Assembly: GCA_009760855.2 (NCBI GenBank)
Contig: WPIO01000021.1
Span: 1,791,001 to 1,855,000, forward strand
Length of the DNA: 64,000 bases
Source of the DNA: Cristatella mucedo
Lineage: Eukaryota; Bryozoa; Phylactolaemata; Cristatellidae
Reading direction: 5' to 3'
The position numbers and the translations under genes were made by a program. Below the pieces are notes generated by a model. The model had not been told where the DNA came from. It did not search any database and saw only the letters and a list, made by a program, of their open reading frames with translations. Below, piece by piece: positions 13,901 to 27,593 of this stretch (position 1 is its first letter; each line of letters opens with the position of its first letter).

Positions 13901-16900
13901 AATGTAAAGCGCCTAGACAGAGATTGAGTTCTCTGAGGGCGCTTTATCAAGTGTACTATTATTATTATCATTCTGGCAAGTATATATGCATGAGACAGCT
14001 AGCTGATAATGCTTAGTTATAGTGTCATGTGTCTCCTATTTGGGCTACCGTTTAAGGCCATCCCGATACGATTGCCTCGTCACTCACACGCTCCTTGTTG
14101 TTAGTCTGAGCTATCGGGTATGATCAGTGGCATGAGTCTCGTCATCGACGACCACGGCTCAACCTTATAACTGACTCTTATGTACTCATGATTCTAATGT
14201 ATCTCCGTCTGTAACTCCACAAAGCCATTAAGACTACGTGGGTATTACGCAGGAGAGTTTTTGCATAGCGCACTCACAGCGTAAGCGGCTTTCAGTACGC
14301 ATTCGGTAGCTAACAGACTTCATCCCGGGCAACAAAGAGAAAGTGGGAAGTATAGCAAAGTCAGGAGAGCAGTTGGGGTAGTGAGTAGCATGGAAGTAGC
14401 AGCTGAGTACCTCCAAAAAAGATGAGCCATAGTCGGCAGCAGGAAAGTATTTGTCGTTGCTTAAAAGAATCGTGGAAGCGATTTTCAATGCGCACGAAGA
14501 GGCTGATGCTGTTGCAGCACTCTTTTAAATGAACCAGTTTTTATGATAACCCAGGTAAAGCAGCTTTGAATAATTCTAACGCTACGTTCAGCCCTAGTTT
14601 CATTCTTAGAGAGACGAGTAAATTTTTAGGATTACATTCTGGCTGCAAAGAGTGACATGTGAAAACGTCGCTGACTTCGCCCTTCTCAATGATAAAGTAC
14701 TTCCACTGGCATACACGGCAAACTTCTATCGGCACATTGCTCAGGCAGAAGATTTGATTGCAAGGATTGGTGAGTTCACTCACAGCAAGCGGTGGGCATG
14801 GCACAAAAAAGGAGCGGATTTGTAAATGTCTGCCAATCAAAATTTGACATTGTGTTGCGTCTATTGATTCCTTAAATTCTTTGCAGCTTATTCGGATCAA
14901 GTGCCAATAGCTGCTATCAGCTGCATGATGATTGAAATTGACCATTCTGAGTCACCAGGCCTTGAAGATGGTGTTTGTCAAGGTAGAAACATTGCGGACA
15001 GAGTATACGAGAGTAGTGAAGAGCTGCCGACATCGGGCGCCAGCAGCTCGTGCCTGTATCTCATTACACTGGCGGTGGCTGAAGATCATCGTCGTCGAGG
15101 AATTGGTACGCAACAAAAAACCGCACTCCTTCCTGATTGCCTCCGAGCATCCATAGCCTACTAAACCGGCATCTAGAAACTAGAGCCGCGCAGAGCTAAA
15201 TCTGAGTTCTGAGCTGTTGCGTTTTCGCTTGTCCTAGGGTGCTTAGTCGAAGCAATTTTCTTGCAGGAAGCTAAAGAGTGCACCCCTATGCGATCTTTAT
15301 TAGCTATGCTAAACATTTACGGCAGAGTGTTAATGAGGGAGGTCGACAGGCCTGTAGCTCGATAAGCGAATTGCCTTTTTATACCCACCAATCAGAGACG
15401 ACTAAGCAACGGTGCTGGAGCAAGCTTTCCTGCATGGTCTCTACTCGTGCACTGACGTCACCGACTTCGCTTTGGTGGCTGCACTCGAGTTCAAGCAATA
15501 TCTTCTCATATTTTTGAGCTGAATGCTAGCATAGGAAAGACGATTCCATCTTTTATAGAAGCCATGCTTGATTTAATTTTCTTTCTGTCGGGAATCTAAG
15601 ATTTCTGTGAGACGTGAACATATATATCGGAGAAGCACCTTCATCACTTCTCCCAAGTTCAGGCTCCACGACAGTCTTCTCGTGACTTTGTCCAATTGAC
15701 CACTCATGGACAAAACAAACCACATGGGACTTGGCAACCAAAACTTAAAAACGCAAACTGCATCCCCCGGAGACATAGAATACCTAACGGCTCGCGTCAT
15801 TGGTGTTGTTTGTGAATGACTTTGTCTCTACTCGTGTCGCTCAGTCAATGCATCAATTATAGTTCAACTGCTGCCAAATAGATACCCAGTCAACCTTAGT
15901 GCGGCTTTGCTTAGCAAAGGTGGCCTCTTTCAATTGTAGGATCATACTAACTCCCCATCTCCGACACAGTTAATCTTTGCATAAAAGGTGCAATCGCACC
16001 CAAACAGCTTTGCTCGAGCCACGATTCGATGAGAAAGTGAGGCCGCCGCTGCGATGGCTCCTTGAAGCTCAACTATATATAGCGTGTAGTCTCTCTCAAT
16101 GAATGTACGGTTACGGCGGTTGCCCGGTGTTTGCAGCCTGTGAATTACTGGGGACCGACAGCGATTCTCTGCAGGATCATCGGAATAAGTACTTCAGAGT
16201 ACAGGCGTTTAAGGCATGGATGATTTTTATGCTGGCAAAACGTCCTCCACTCTATCAATGCCATAGGTGAAGCAATTATAATGAGAATAATTTTAATATC
16301 AATAAACTTGTGTAGCACCCTGAGAGAGCTAAGTCTCTCTCTCTATGTACTTTACCTCTTTTGAAAAGTAAGCAAGTAAAATCTTAGCGACGGCGTGCAC
16401 AATTGCAATACGCATGAGCTTACAGAGGACTGAGAAAAGCACGACGTTCGCTTAATGATTGCATGCAATATTTCAGCACTAGAAACGCTATAAAGACATT
16501 TCACATTGGTCAAGCAGATGCTGTGAGAAACTGGTGAGAGTTTATTAAATGTCATCAAGTGAGAGCTTACAAACTGAAAGCTTATGAAACATTAGCATGG
16601 TACGGCAGCCAGTCTAAAACCACTCTCTAGATTACTAAAAGCTTCCAAAGCATAATCAATAGTAATCAGCTAATACTAATATAGTCATTCACATATCAGC
16701 CTCGAGAACCAAATCTCTATCCACATATCACAATCTGTATCTTAAAAAGTAGTATAGCTTGGCATCTAAAGTAATAGTCAGCTGTAATTTGGGCTTCGTG
16801 GTGATTGGTGCTCCTCTGCACACGTGCCTCTCTGTGTTTCTGGAATATACCGTTCTAAGCTGGGTACTTGTTGTATTAACTAACGTAAGGTCGCTGTTTA

Positions 16901-19900
16901 TTGCTGACGCGCTCTGCTGCCGTACCGGTGCAGCACCTGCTACACGTTTTCCATGTTCGATGAGCCAACTCCAGTAGTATTTGTGACAGTTCTGCGAGGA
17001 CTAGGATCTGTTACGTGTGTTGTGTGCGGCAACACTCTCTGTTCGGGTATTGCAGTAGCATGCTTGCAACATTCCATCAAGGGAAAACTGAATAACTGCT
17101 GTGGATCCTTAGCAATCATATTGTGCTAGTCTGATTGCTTTTTACTTTTGAATATTCTGGTGACCATTGTTCTGAAGCTTCATTGCCTTTCGATCTGCTT
17201 GGTTATACAGCCTGCTGTTTGAGGAATCGAGCTTTCAAGAGCTGAACTGGCTGTTTGCTCAGCCGAAATTTGAGTTTCAGAATAATACCTTTATAAACTT
17301 CCGCTAATTACAGGGCAGTTTTTATACAATGTTGAGTGCAAGCCTGATCGAATCTTTAGAAAGCGCTTACCCCAAATAGCTCCACGAATGATGCTCACAG
17401 CCAGTAAGATTGATTTTTGGTGTACACTTATTTAGAGTATTATTGCCCTGGCTGTAGACACGCAACATTTGAAGCAAAGCTTGGCAGAACTTTTTAAGAA
17501 CTAAAATCTACCGATAGTTTTAATTCTAGTAAGAGCAATGCTGAGAAATGTCCTCGACTGTTACTCTATTGAGGGTCAATCTGCTTTACCTCTCTGCGAT
17601 TTCGCTGCTGATTGAGTCGGCATTGAAGCTCATGGAATAGTTGGCAGTCTTTGTTACGTGCGTGATGAGGATCCTTGTTCATATGTCCATAAGCTTTACG
17701 ATGGCAGAGAACTGATTTGTCAATCAGGCAATTTTGATGTTTTGACGAAGTCTCTTCGTTTCGCTTGTCATCTTGATGAGCATCTAATTCTCAATGGCTG
17801 CGAACATTACTGGGCTGCTTACATGATGATTCCAATTCAATTTGAAGTTGGTGCATGCAATGCGATGTGAACTTCGTAGTCCAGTGTCCGTCAAACGATG
17901 TCGCATGGTGGCGACCATGCTACGGTGTTTTTGAATCGGCAAGTGTCATGAAAGCTTGAATTGCTCGGACTTAATTTGGCTCTTCCTTTTGAAAACTGTC
18001 AGCGGCTGCTCGCTCAGCTGCGATGTCTTCTAGACATTCTCTACCATGCCTGACAGAATCCCGAAGTGAATGTAAGCCAGACATGGCTGGATTGGCTAGG
18101 TGATATATAATACCGTGGATGAAAAGGAAAAGTTGTAGCTGCAACGTTACACGGACATTTGCTCCTTATTCTATCTCGCCCACTAATAATTTTTAGTGCT
18201 GAGATTGGTCCAGTCACCGAATGAGGTGGAGCTAAAGTTAACAATATTTGCCTGTCTCCAGCTACGTGAACCAGAACGTCAGGGACATCGAGGTTTCAGT
18301 GTACGCGTTTTTTAAGCCCAGCTTGACAACTTGAAGGCCTTCGGGGAAGAAGACGAAAGTGCAGCTGCCACGGCAGCTGGAAAGAATGTCTCCGAAATCC
18401 TTTGTAGGAATTTATGTTGGAGCTTGACAAGAAGGCGACGCAGAACGTTGTCACCTAACGTAGTTGGTTGTGATAGGTTGTTTTATAGGTTGTTTCTGGA
18501 TTTATTTTATTATTCCGACCGAGGGCGGACTTAATTGAAGGAGGGCGAGTAAAAGTCCGTCATGCTACAGCAGCCAAATTATGACAGTGCTAGATATTAT
18601 TACCAGTTCCTGAATTACGACCAATAGGAACAGTATATTTCATTGTCTATAGTTTAGAAAAAATAGCTAGCCATCCACAGTGACGGCTAGTCAGCTGTAC
18701 TTTGAGTTTCAAACTAATGAGTTGCAAGCTATGCCTATTGCTGTGCACACGTGCCTCTGTGTGTGTCTGGGCACAAAGCTATGAACGTGTCGTATTAAGA
18801 TGAGGGTGCTCTTGATTGTAGCTGTGCTCGACAACCGTATCGGTGCAGCAACCGAGACTCGTTGCTAGTGTTCAAGGAGCCAACTATGCCAATAGTAGCC
18901 ATGCTTCAGCAAAGGATTAGCACTAGCTGCGTGTGCTGTATTAAAGGCGATGGACCTTATCTCACGAGCTGTTGCCGTGCACTCGCAATACGCGGTCTCC
19001 AAAGTCTTCAATGTCGGCTAAAGGCCCAGCAGAATGACTTGTCGTCAGAAGAGTACACGGTACGATGGACAACCCAATTAGAAACTTTCCCCAGAGGTAG
19101 GACAGAGCAAGACAGTGAGCGGACATGAAGGCGAATGACATACCTTGACATTAGATGTCCTGCTTGATAGATAGCGAGTACAGGCCGGTAAGAAGTGGCG
19201 TAATATTACAGTTGCGGCGTTCATGGTACTCTCACACACCTGGAGTTGAATGTCTTAAGTACGCCACACACTCGCATATATAACAAAGGAAATTTTGGAT
19301 TTTGAAGTCTACTGACTGCCCTAGTGCTTGGCTGGACAGTACCCTCCGAACGGCTAGTGCCATTTATTTTAAATTTGTGTTTGGTCTTAAACACAAGCTT
19401 GCATGAAAAAAATATGAAGCATGGGTAATCGAACTTCGGAAGTTCTCGAACTCTTATGAGAGTCTCACGTGCACGAACCTTAATAAGGACAGAGCCTTGA
19501 GCTTGGATAGGCCAGCTAATCACAAGGTGGTCAAAAGGAGCAAGCCGTCATCGAAGTCCTTCCATGTGCATTTTACTCTTTCCCATCAATGCAGCTCGCT
19601 CTGAGCTTTGCGATTCCCTTGCAGCCACGTTGACATTTCAGAAGTGCAGGCTCAACCTTCGGACAGCATTTAATTCTATCCATGTCACCTAGGTTGCTAG
19701 TGGTCAACGCTGACATATTTGGCTTGATTCACTTAATTCATGTCTTCAGTTACTATATGCGCCCTCCGAGAATTGAATCTCTTTCTAGGAACTGTAAAGA
19801 TAAGGAATCAGCAACAAAATATCCAGCTCATTCACACTGAAACTTGTATATCTCAGCGGTGCCTTAGTCAGTTGGAAAGGAAGGCGTGCAGTGGCATCAG

Positions 19901-22900
19901 GACTCGCAATAAAACCTCGGTACACGTGGAACTAGTCTTGATACTCCTCATATCCGGTATCAATGCTCTGCCCCAATCAATATCACCCAGTCTTCTCCTC
20001 AGGCAAGCACATCTTAGGGAACGATGTTTACCATAATTAATGCAAATCTACGATCGGAGGTCTGGGTTCACGGTTCATGCTGCGATTGCAGCATCCTGCT
20101 GGAGGCACAAGAATGCTGGCCATTGCTCGCTGCTCCTCGAGCCGACGGAGGAGACATTGCGTTAGAGGTAGAGGTAGAGGTAGAGGTAGATGTAGAGGTA
20201 GAGGTAGAGGTAGAGGTACCTGCGGTGGGTGTGCCACGAGTCGAGCAATTTCTGAAAACGCGATTGCTGCACCAGGACCGAGCGGTACAGTAGAATGAAT
20301 CTACAGGTAGGACGACGAGAACTATTTACGCCTGGCTTGCAGGTTGAGCCCGACGAACAACTGTGTCTTTGATGTCGTAAAGTAAATGCACGAAGGGGTT
20401 ACATGGAAAGGTTAAGTAGAGGACGCCGCACACAGAATTGAAGAAATACTGCTGCTTCACGCGTGTGAGCTGTGCAGTTGAGTTAAGAGTGCCGGTCTCT
20501 TGCCCATGGCAGTTCTAAAGGCAAGTGGCACTGAGGTCTCGATATTCTCCGGGCGCTAATATGCCAATTACTGCTTCTGATGAGGTGTTTTCTTCTTTCA
20601 ACCTTGATGAGCCGGTGTCTCGTTCCAAGGCGGTTGTTCTTGTATCAGTAACAGGTGCCCTTAAACCGGCAAGGGTATATGTCGAAAACGTTTGAAATAT
20701 TAGGCATTTGCATTCTGGGTCCCCAGAGAATACCGCCGTAAGAGATTCGGTTTGTCAACAACTACAGTTTCCTTTTAGTGGAATGCCAGACATTTCAGAC
20801 CTGCTTGTGCTGAGCGGTTTTTTATGTGATCCAGTAAAAATGCTCAATCTTGACGTTATGCCTGTGCCAAAACATGAACACGAAATGAATCACTTATGTT
20901 AAAGAAGTAGCTGTGCATTCATGACAACCAATCCGCTTATTGATGCAGCAGTAACTAAATAACGAAACGTAGTTTCGGCTCCCCAATCTCATTCGTTTTA
21001 CCAACTTACTGCGTCTCAAATGAACAGCATCTGCTGCCGCTCTCCTTTATTGGTCATAATTTCAGCATGCTAGCCCGTTCGATTTGCCTAGCAGCTACTA
21101 AAATAACGGTACATTAATATTGTAGCTTCGGCTCTGCTCGACCACGCTGTCACGTTGTGTTGCCACGGATCCAGAGTGGCGGACTTTATACGACTGTGAG
21201 TAGGCGTCCCACTAAGCCTGCTGCTTATTGTTACCATGGCGCTAGACGCACAAGCTGCACATGCATATCTCAGTAAATGCACTTCACCAGAAGCAAATGT
21301 GAATCCTGTGCTACAGGGATGAATGTATCTATAGGACCAAATTCCCTTTGCAGGCAGAATCCTCCTCATTAGAGGTCTTGTCAGAAGCGACCTTAAAAAG
21401 GCAAATTTGTCTTCTATACAGAAGGCTGGTGCCACACTCTGGTTGCCTTCGAGTGCTTCTAAATTGGTCATTTTGCCTGCTTTATAGCCATACTGCTCTG
21501 TCCTGCCAAAATGGCAATGCTTATTGAAGCATAGCAAGGACAAAGCTCTTCTCCAGATTAAAGACAGTCTTAGGCTTTACCTTTAGAAAGGTCATTCGGC
21601 CCTCAGATCAGAGCAGTATTTTGGTGGAGGTATGCTGTCAGTAGATCATTGCCCGGCTCTAGGTACTAGGAGTTTCGCCGTGTGTTTTGGTTACTGTGTT
21701 TTCAGGGATGACAGCGTCGCCAGACAAAAATAGTTATAATTTATCCTTCTCGGAACTGGCGAATGATCAAGATTCCCATATCAAACTAATAATAATAATA
21801 TTAATAATGCACTCGATAAAGCGCCCTCAGAGAACTTAATCTCTTTCTAGGCGCTTTACATTTGCTTCAAAGGGAAATGCAATTGAATGGTAAATAAAAT
21901 CATGCTTGAAAAACAAACAAAAATGAATAATATGGTTAGGGGTGACATGCACAGGGTCAGCATGCAAATGTGGTTAGTGGCAGCATGTATAGTGTCAGCA
22001 CGCGTAAGCACATGAAGGACGAATCGCAGGGACCCACTAAATGTTGTCCTAAATAGGTGTTTTTAAGTTCTTTTTAAATGTAGTCAGGTCAGGGGATGTT
22101 CTGACGCAGGTCGGGAGTGAGTTCCGGGCTTTGGGAGCATACGAACTAAATGTACGGTCTCCAAAGGATTTAAGGTTTGTACGAGGTATTTGTAGACTGT
22201 TGGATTCCGAAAAGCAGGTGGTACGATGCTTGGCCTAATGGGGTAGTATTTCTGAAAGATAGGCTAGAGCCATAGAATGAAGGGACCTAAAAGTGAGTGA
22301 CAAAACCTTGAAGTCAATCCGTTGCTTGACTGGTAGCCAGTGCCGGTCGGCGAGAAGTGGAGTAATGTGGCAACTGCGACGCTCACGAAAAACAAGCCTA
22401 GCTGCAGAGTTTTGCACCAGCTGCAATCGCCTGATCGCGCATGCTGGTAGGCCAGTAAGCAGTGAGTTGCAGAAGTCGATAGGCAGATTTGACTGTGGAG
22501 CTGATAAGGTCGTCTAACGAGAGGTCGCTTTGGAATATGACACCTAGATTTCGAGCTGATTCAACAGGAGATATGCTGGCAAAGCCAATTTTGAGAGTCA
22601 GCCTTTCCAATCTCTGAATCACACCGGGTTTGTTCATAGCTAGTAAGTTAGTTGTATCATCGTTTAGTTTCAGAAAATTTGCTGCCATCCATGTGCGGAT
22701 GTCATCAATGCGTGCAGCAAGTGAGTTGAGAGAATTTGAGGTACTCGAAGGCTGGGAGGCATCAAAGCAAAGGTACAACTGAGTGTCATCCGCATACAAA
22801 GGAAAGCCTAGATTGTGCTTGGCAATCACATCAGCAAGAGGGAGAGTATAAACCGTGAAAAGAACCGGACCTAGCACGGAGCCCTGAGGTATTCCGTAAT

Positions 22901-25900
22901 TCAGAGGTACTTCAGATGATCTTTGTCCATTCACGTCAATACTCTGGAATCTCCCACTGAGATAGGACCTGAACCACTGCAGAGCAGTGCCAGTGATGCC
23001 CAGGCGAGATGAGAGGCGCTCTAGAAGAACTTTGTGATCGATGGCATCAAAAGCTGCCGAAAGATCGAGCAAAACAAGCAGAGACATTCTACCCATGTCT
23101 GCATTCCGAAGTAGGTCGTTGTATACCCTAAGCAATGCTGACTCTGTGGAGTGATTAGCTCTAAAGCCAGACTGGAACTTACTAGCAATGTGTGAGGTTT
23201 CGATATATGAGTTCAGCTGGTCTGCCACGACCCGTTTCAGTGTTTTTGATAGGAATGGTAGAAGGGAGACTTGGGGTAGTCGCTTAAGTTCTCTTGGTCT
23301 AGTGTCGCTTTCTTGAAAAGTGGCCTGACTACAGCTTTTTTGAAAGGTGCTGGGACATGACCTGAGGCTAATGACATATTAATGATGTTAGTTATGCGTG
23401 GCAGCAGCAGATCAATGCAACGTAGGAGCAGAACAGTCGGAATGGGGTCCAGAGGACTTGTTGTCTTCTTTGATTGAGATACGAACTTCAGGACTAGATC
23501 ACTAGTGACCTGCTTAAATACAGACATTGAGGTGCAGCCAGGAACCGAGGAACAGCATTCTAGTGGGGAGGTTGTCATCGCAGGGATGGATTCCCTGATC
23601 TTGTCTATCTTCTGCACAAAGAATCGAGAGAAGCGATCGGCTAGATCATCACAAGGATCACCAGGTGAGGAGCTAATCTGGGAACGGTTGAGGAGATGGT
23701 TTATTGTCGACATCAGCATTTTTGGATTGTGCATCTGTGTTTCTATATGTTTCTATAGAAGCTAGACTTGGCCTTTGCTAGGAACGATTTGTATGACCTA
23801 CAGTAGTCTTCATATGCCTATCGATGGACAGTTAGTCCGGATCTTTTGTATGCTTTTTCAAGCTTGCGTTTAGTAGACCTGGCTAGTTTAATGTCTGTGG
23901 TAAACCATAGGCCGTCTGGGCGGGGGGGGGCGCACAGTGCGCTTTGTCAGAGGTGCAAACTCGTCGAGCGTGTCAGCTAGTGTTGTGTTGTAGCTATCTA
24001 CCAATGATGACAGATCGGAGGGAGGACAGCAGAGGTGAAGCAGATATTCTCGCACGGACAGCATCGATGTCAAAGGTCTTGAGGTTTCGTGATTCACAGG
24101 TTATTTTAGAGGAGGAGGTGGGCACACACTGTAGATTGAATGAGATCTGCATGTGGTCAGATAAGCAGGATTTATCGCTGGGGATTAAATGAGCTGCAGA
24201 AATACTAGGATCGTTAAGAATATTTTAAACTAGTGGGGGCCACTGTATCAACTCTAAAAAGGTTAAGATCCGCAGAATAAGCAGCTAGCGATAATAATAC
24301 TATGAATTATGCATTTGTATACCACTTGAAAAAACTATTTATCTCCATATCTTCACGTAGGCTGGAAGGAAAGAATACCAGAAATACGGCTGGCGGATGA
24401 GCAAGCGCTTCGACTGGTTTGCTTAGGGGAGAAGTTATCAGTAACTTCCTGTGAGTTCTTACTTGCTTACATTGAACTGTCTTCATTACAGCAAGGGTCC
24501 TGATGTATATTCGGGCGGGGTCTCATACAGATCGCTAGGTTTTATGAGTAGTACTCATATTTGACAAATATTTCGGGCCATCGATGGCTCGCTTCAGCTC
24601 CGGGAATTCATCCAAGAACAGTTTGATTTCGAAGCAGATTATTGATCGTCCATACCTTCACTTTGAAATTTTAGTTTCATCCTAACCTTGCTGATGCAGC
24701 TACATCTCACTCCCCCCCCCCCGAAAGTGGGCGCTAGCGTCCGTTCGGTTTTGGCTGGCACATTTATTTAAGGTTTAGCTTCTAAATTTGGCCCTATGTC
24801 CACACGCCCTACGAAACCGAGTGGCTGATCTCAGCTCGAAGAAGCCGCGATCGTACCTTTAATTGTTAGCCAATACCGATAAGCTGACCACGCTGAGCAG
24901 CATGCATACTTAAAAGAGGCTCGGGTTTTCCTGCTTGTCCATTCCGGGCTACGGGGCTTGCCGGAAGCGGATCGGTAGCTCTGCTGCTACGCCCTCGACC
25001 CAAGGCAGGGCGCCATTCCTGTAGAGCAGACGTACTTCGCCCCTCAGTCCTAAGTCATGCCTCGCCCCGGTCTATGCTTAATGAATGTGGTTGTCAAAGT
25101 TCGTGATGGCTGCCGCTGCTGCTATTGGCTTAGGCTGCCTGGGTACCGACAGAGGCGGAGCAAAGGGAGCCGAGACGACACACTAGGTAAGGTGGTTGCT
25201 TTTCACGACCTCGGGACCGAGGTCGTGGGCTTCAATCCTACCGTGGGCGATCCTTTGTTGCCGCTGCCAGCTGTGATGATAGCCATAAAGGTTCTTCTGT
25301 CGCTTTACAAAAGAGACTTTTGAATCAGCTAGTATTTTTTTAAGGGGAGGGCGGGCCGGGGGTACAGATGCCCCGGAGCGAGCCAAAGCCAAGGGGCGCC
25401 AAAAGCAAACTGGATTGTGCATATTTTCTTAAACTATTTTATGTGAGAATACAATCTTGATTTCAAGTAAGTCCTTGTTTCATTTGACTTGACATTGCTG
25501 GATGAGCTAGTTAAGCATGTTTACAGTCTTAGAACAAATTGTAGCTTGGAGTTCTGGCGGCACACAGGCGACGACACGGAAACACCGAGGGGCTTTAACC
25601 ACCACCACTGTATATACAGCTGGCGCTCGCAGCAAAACGAGTGCATGGCCGTTCACCTCTTCGTCCGCGTTCCAACTGTCCTCCCCGTTCGCTCGCTCCA
25701 TCTTGCCTGCCACAGGCGGGCTGCGTCGCGTCAAGGGTCGCGTCAAGGCCCGGTCTGCTGCCCAGGGCGAGCCAGCTTGAACCAGGCAGGAGTTCATGCT
25801 GCAAGTCAAGATTCCGTGGTCAATACCTTTTTTTGGAACAAGAGAGAGCACCTACGTATTCTTTTCGAGAAAAACCCTGAGGTGGAAAGAATTAAAAGTC

Positions 25901-27545
25901 TTGGCCATCGTTGTCAAACATGACTCTGCAACTAGTTGCAGTGCAAGAGTGGAGGCTGGGAAAGCAATCAATGATGGACTGAACAGCACTGTAGGCCTTT
26001 TGGAGCAACTGTCTGAGCACACAAGTGGAACACTTGAAACATGAAGGGAAGCTGGTAGTCTCCTATATAGTATTCTGAACTTTATTTGCTTGGCTCTGCT
26101 ACCATATTGATACAGCATTTTAAGGAAGATTGGTCGCTTTCAGAAAACACTGCAGGATCCAAAGATGAACTTCAAAGACGCCTCGAATGACCTCCAAGCT
26201 CTTGGGATTGAGTTGTCAAGGCTTCGAGAAAACCTGTAACAACAATCACTACTAGATACCAAACGGAGATGTGAATTGTGGGGAGTTGCAGTTCAACGAA
26301 GAATCCACCGAAGGACGCAGATGCCTGGAGAACTCTCTCAAGATGTTGGTCTCGCGGCAGAGTGGAAGATTTCAAGAATAGTAAGGGGCAGCTTATAGAC
26401 TATCTCCGACAAGAAATTACAGCTAGGTTTCCCGCTTACAACCGGGATGCCAAATTTTTTTTCTTGTTTGAAGTTAACAAGCTTTTAAACACACTTGACC
26501 AGACCAAACTTGGCCAGTCATTTCTAAATCTTGTATGTTTCAATGTTCAGACGTTGATGAAACAGAGCTGTACAGCGAAATATGTCACTGTAAAATGCTT
26601 TCCCTTCTTCTCACCATAGCTGTACCAGTTGCCAGCTCTGAATGTTCCTTTAGAAAGCTACAAATAATCCTGTCTTATCTGAGAGAATCACTGGAGCAAA
26701 ATTGACTCTCTGATTTGACCTTGTTAAGCATGGCTGGTTTGGTCTAGCGGTTATGGTGCTCGCCCCGACCAAGGTCTGACTGAGGTCGTGGGCTCGAGCC
26801 CCGAGGCATGTGTGAAGCGCCTGAATAGAGATTAAGTTCTCTTGGGGCACTATATAAATGAATTATATATATATATATATATATAACTAAAGGAACACTG
26901 GAAAATGCTGCCTTTCAAACTGTAATAGAACAGTTTTCCATATTCGAGGCAAGAAAAATTCACCTTAGTTAAAGCTGTGATAGCTACCTTGTTCCTTTAC
27001 TACAGTTAATAAAACTTTCTCTACTCGATATACCTGCTTGTGTGCATTTTGGCATTTCTTCTGTGGTGGAGCTATTTTGCCGAAATTTCTGACTAGGGTA
27101 GGGAGCGCCATTTCTAGCTAAGTCCCCGGACACCTAAAGGTCTCACTGCGCCTCTGACGGGGCTCTGTCACAGGAAGAACCACAATGCCTGCTCGAAGAG
27201 CTCTACCGGTACCCCTTCGCATCCTGCCGTAAGTCATCCTATACTTAACTTGGCTTTTCGGTGTGATCGACTGCCACTCAGAATCCAGGAGAGGGTAGGA
27301 GAGAGAGAGAGGGGATCGGAGAGAGAGAGACAGAGAGACAGAGAGAGACAGAGAGAGAGACAGAGAGAGAGAGAGACAGAGAGAGACAGAGAGAGACACA
27401 GAGAGAGACAGAGAGAGACAGAGAGAGACAGAGAGAGACAGAGAGAGACAGAGAGAGGGAGAGACAGAGACAGAGAGACAGCGAGACAGAGGAAGATGGA
27501 GAGGAAGTGAGGTAGTAGGAGAGGAAGAGAAAGAGTGATATGACT

Positions 27546-27593
<48 letters not shown>

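Noticed and set aside
19593-19690. Another candidate for the missing NAA50-like exon ([24 protein letters not shown])
   Set aside because: Acceptable splice sites, but no convincing alignment to the helix and strand expected there.
20099-20160. A possible missing NAA50-like exon containing [11 protein letters not shown] after a good acceptor
   Set aside because: The TRML string resembles TKML of the family, but the following residues (Ser/Arg then Arg-Gly repeats) do not fit and the exit phase is wrong.
21088-21543. A 151-codon minus-strand open frame, and a protein-like plus frame over the same interval
   Set aside because: Neither strand gives recognised motifs or splice support; I could not decide between chance and an old relic.
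26731-26815. Possible functional tRNA genes at the SINE heads (also at 30840, 49780 and 61250)
   Set aside because: A and B boxes are present, but acceptor stems do not pair as in a tRNA and each head continues into a shared SINE body.
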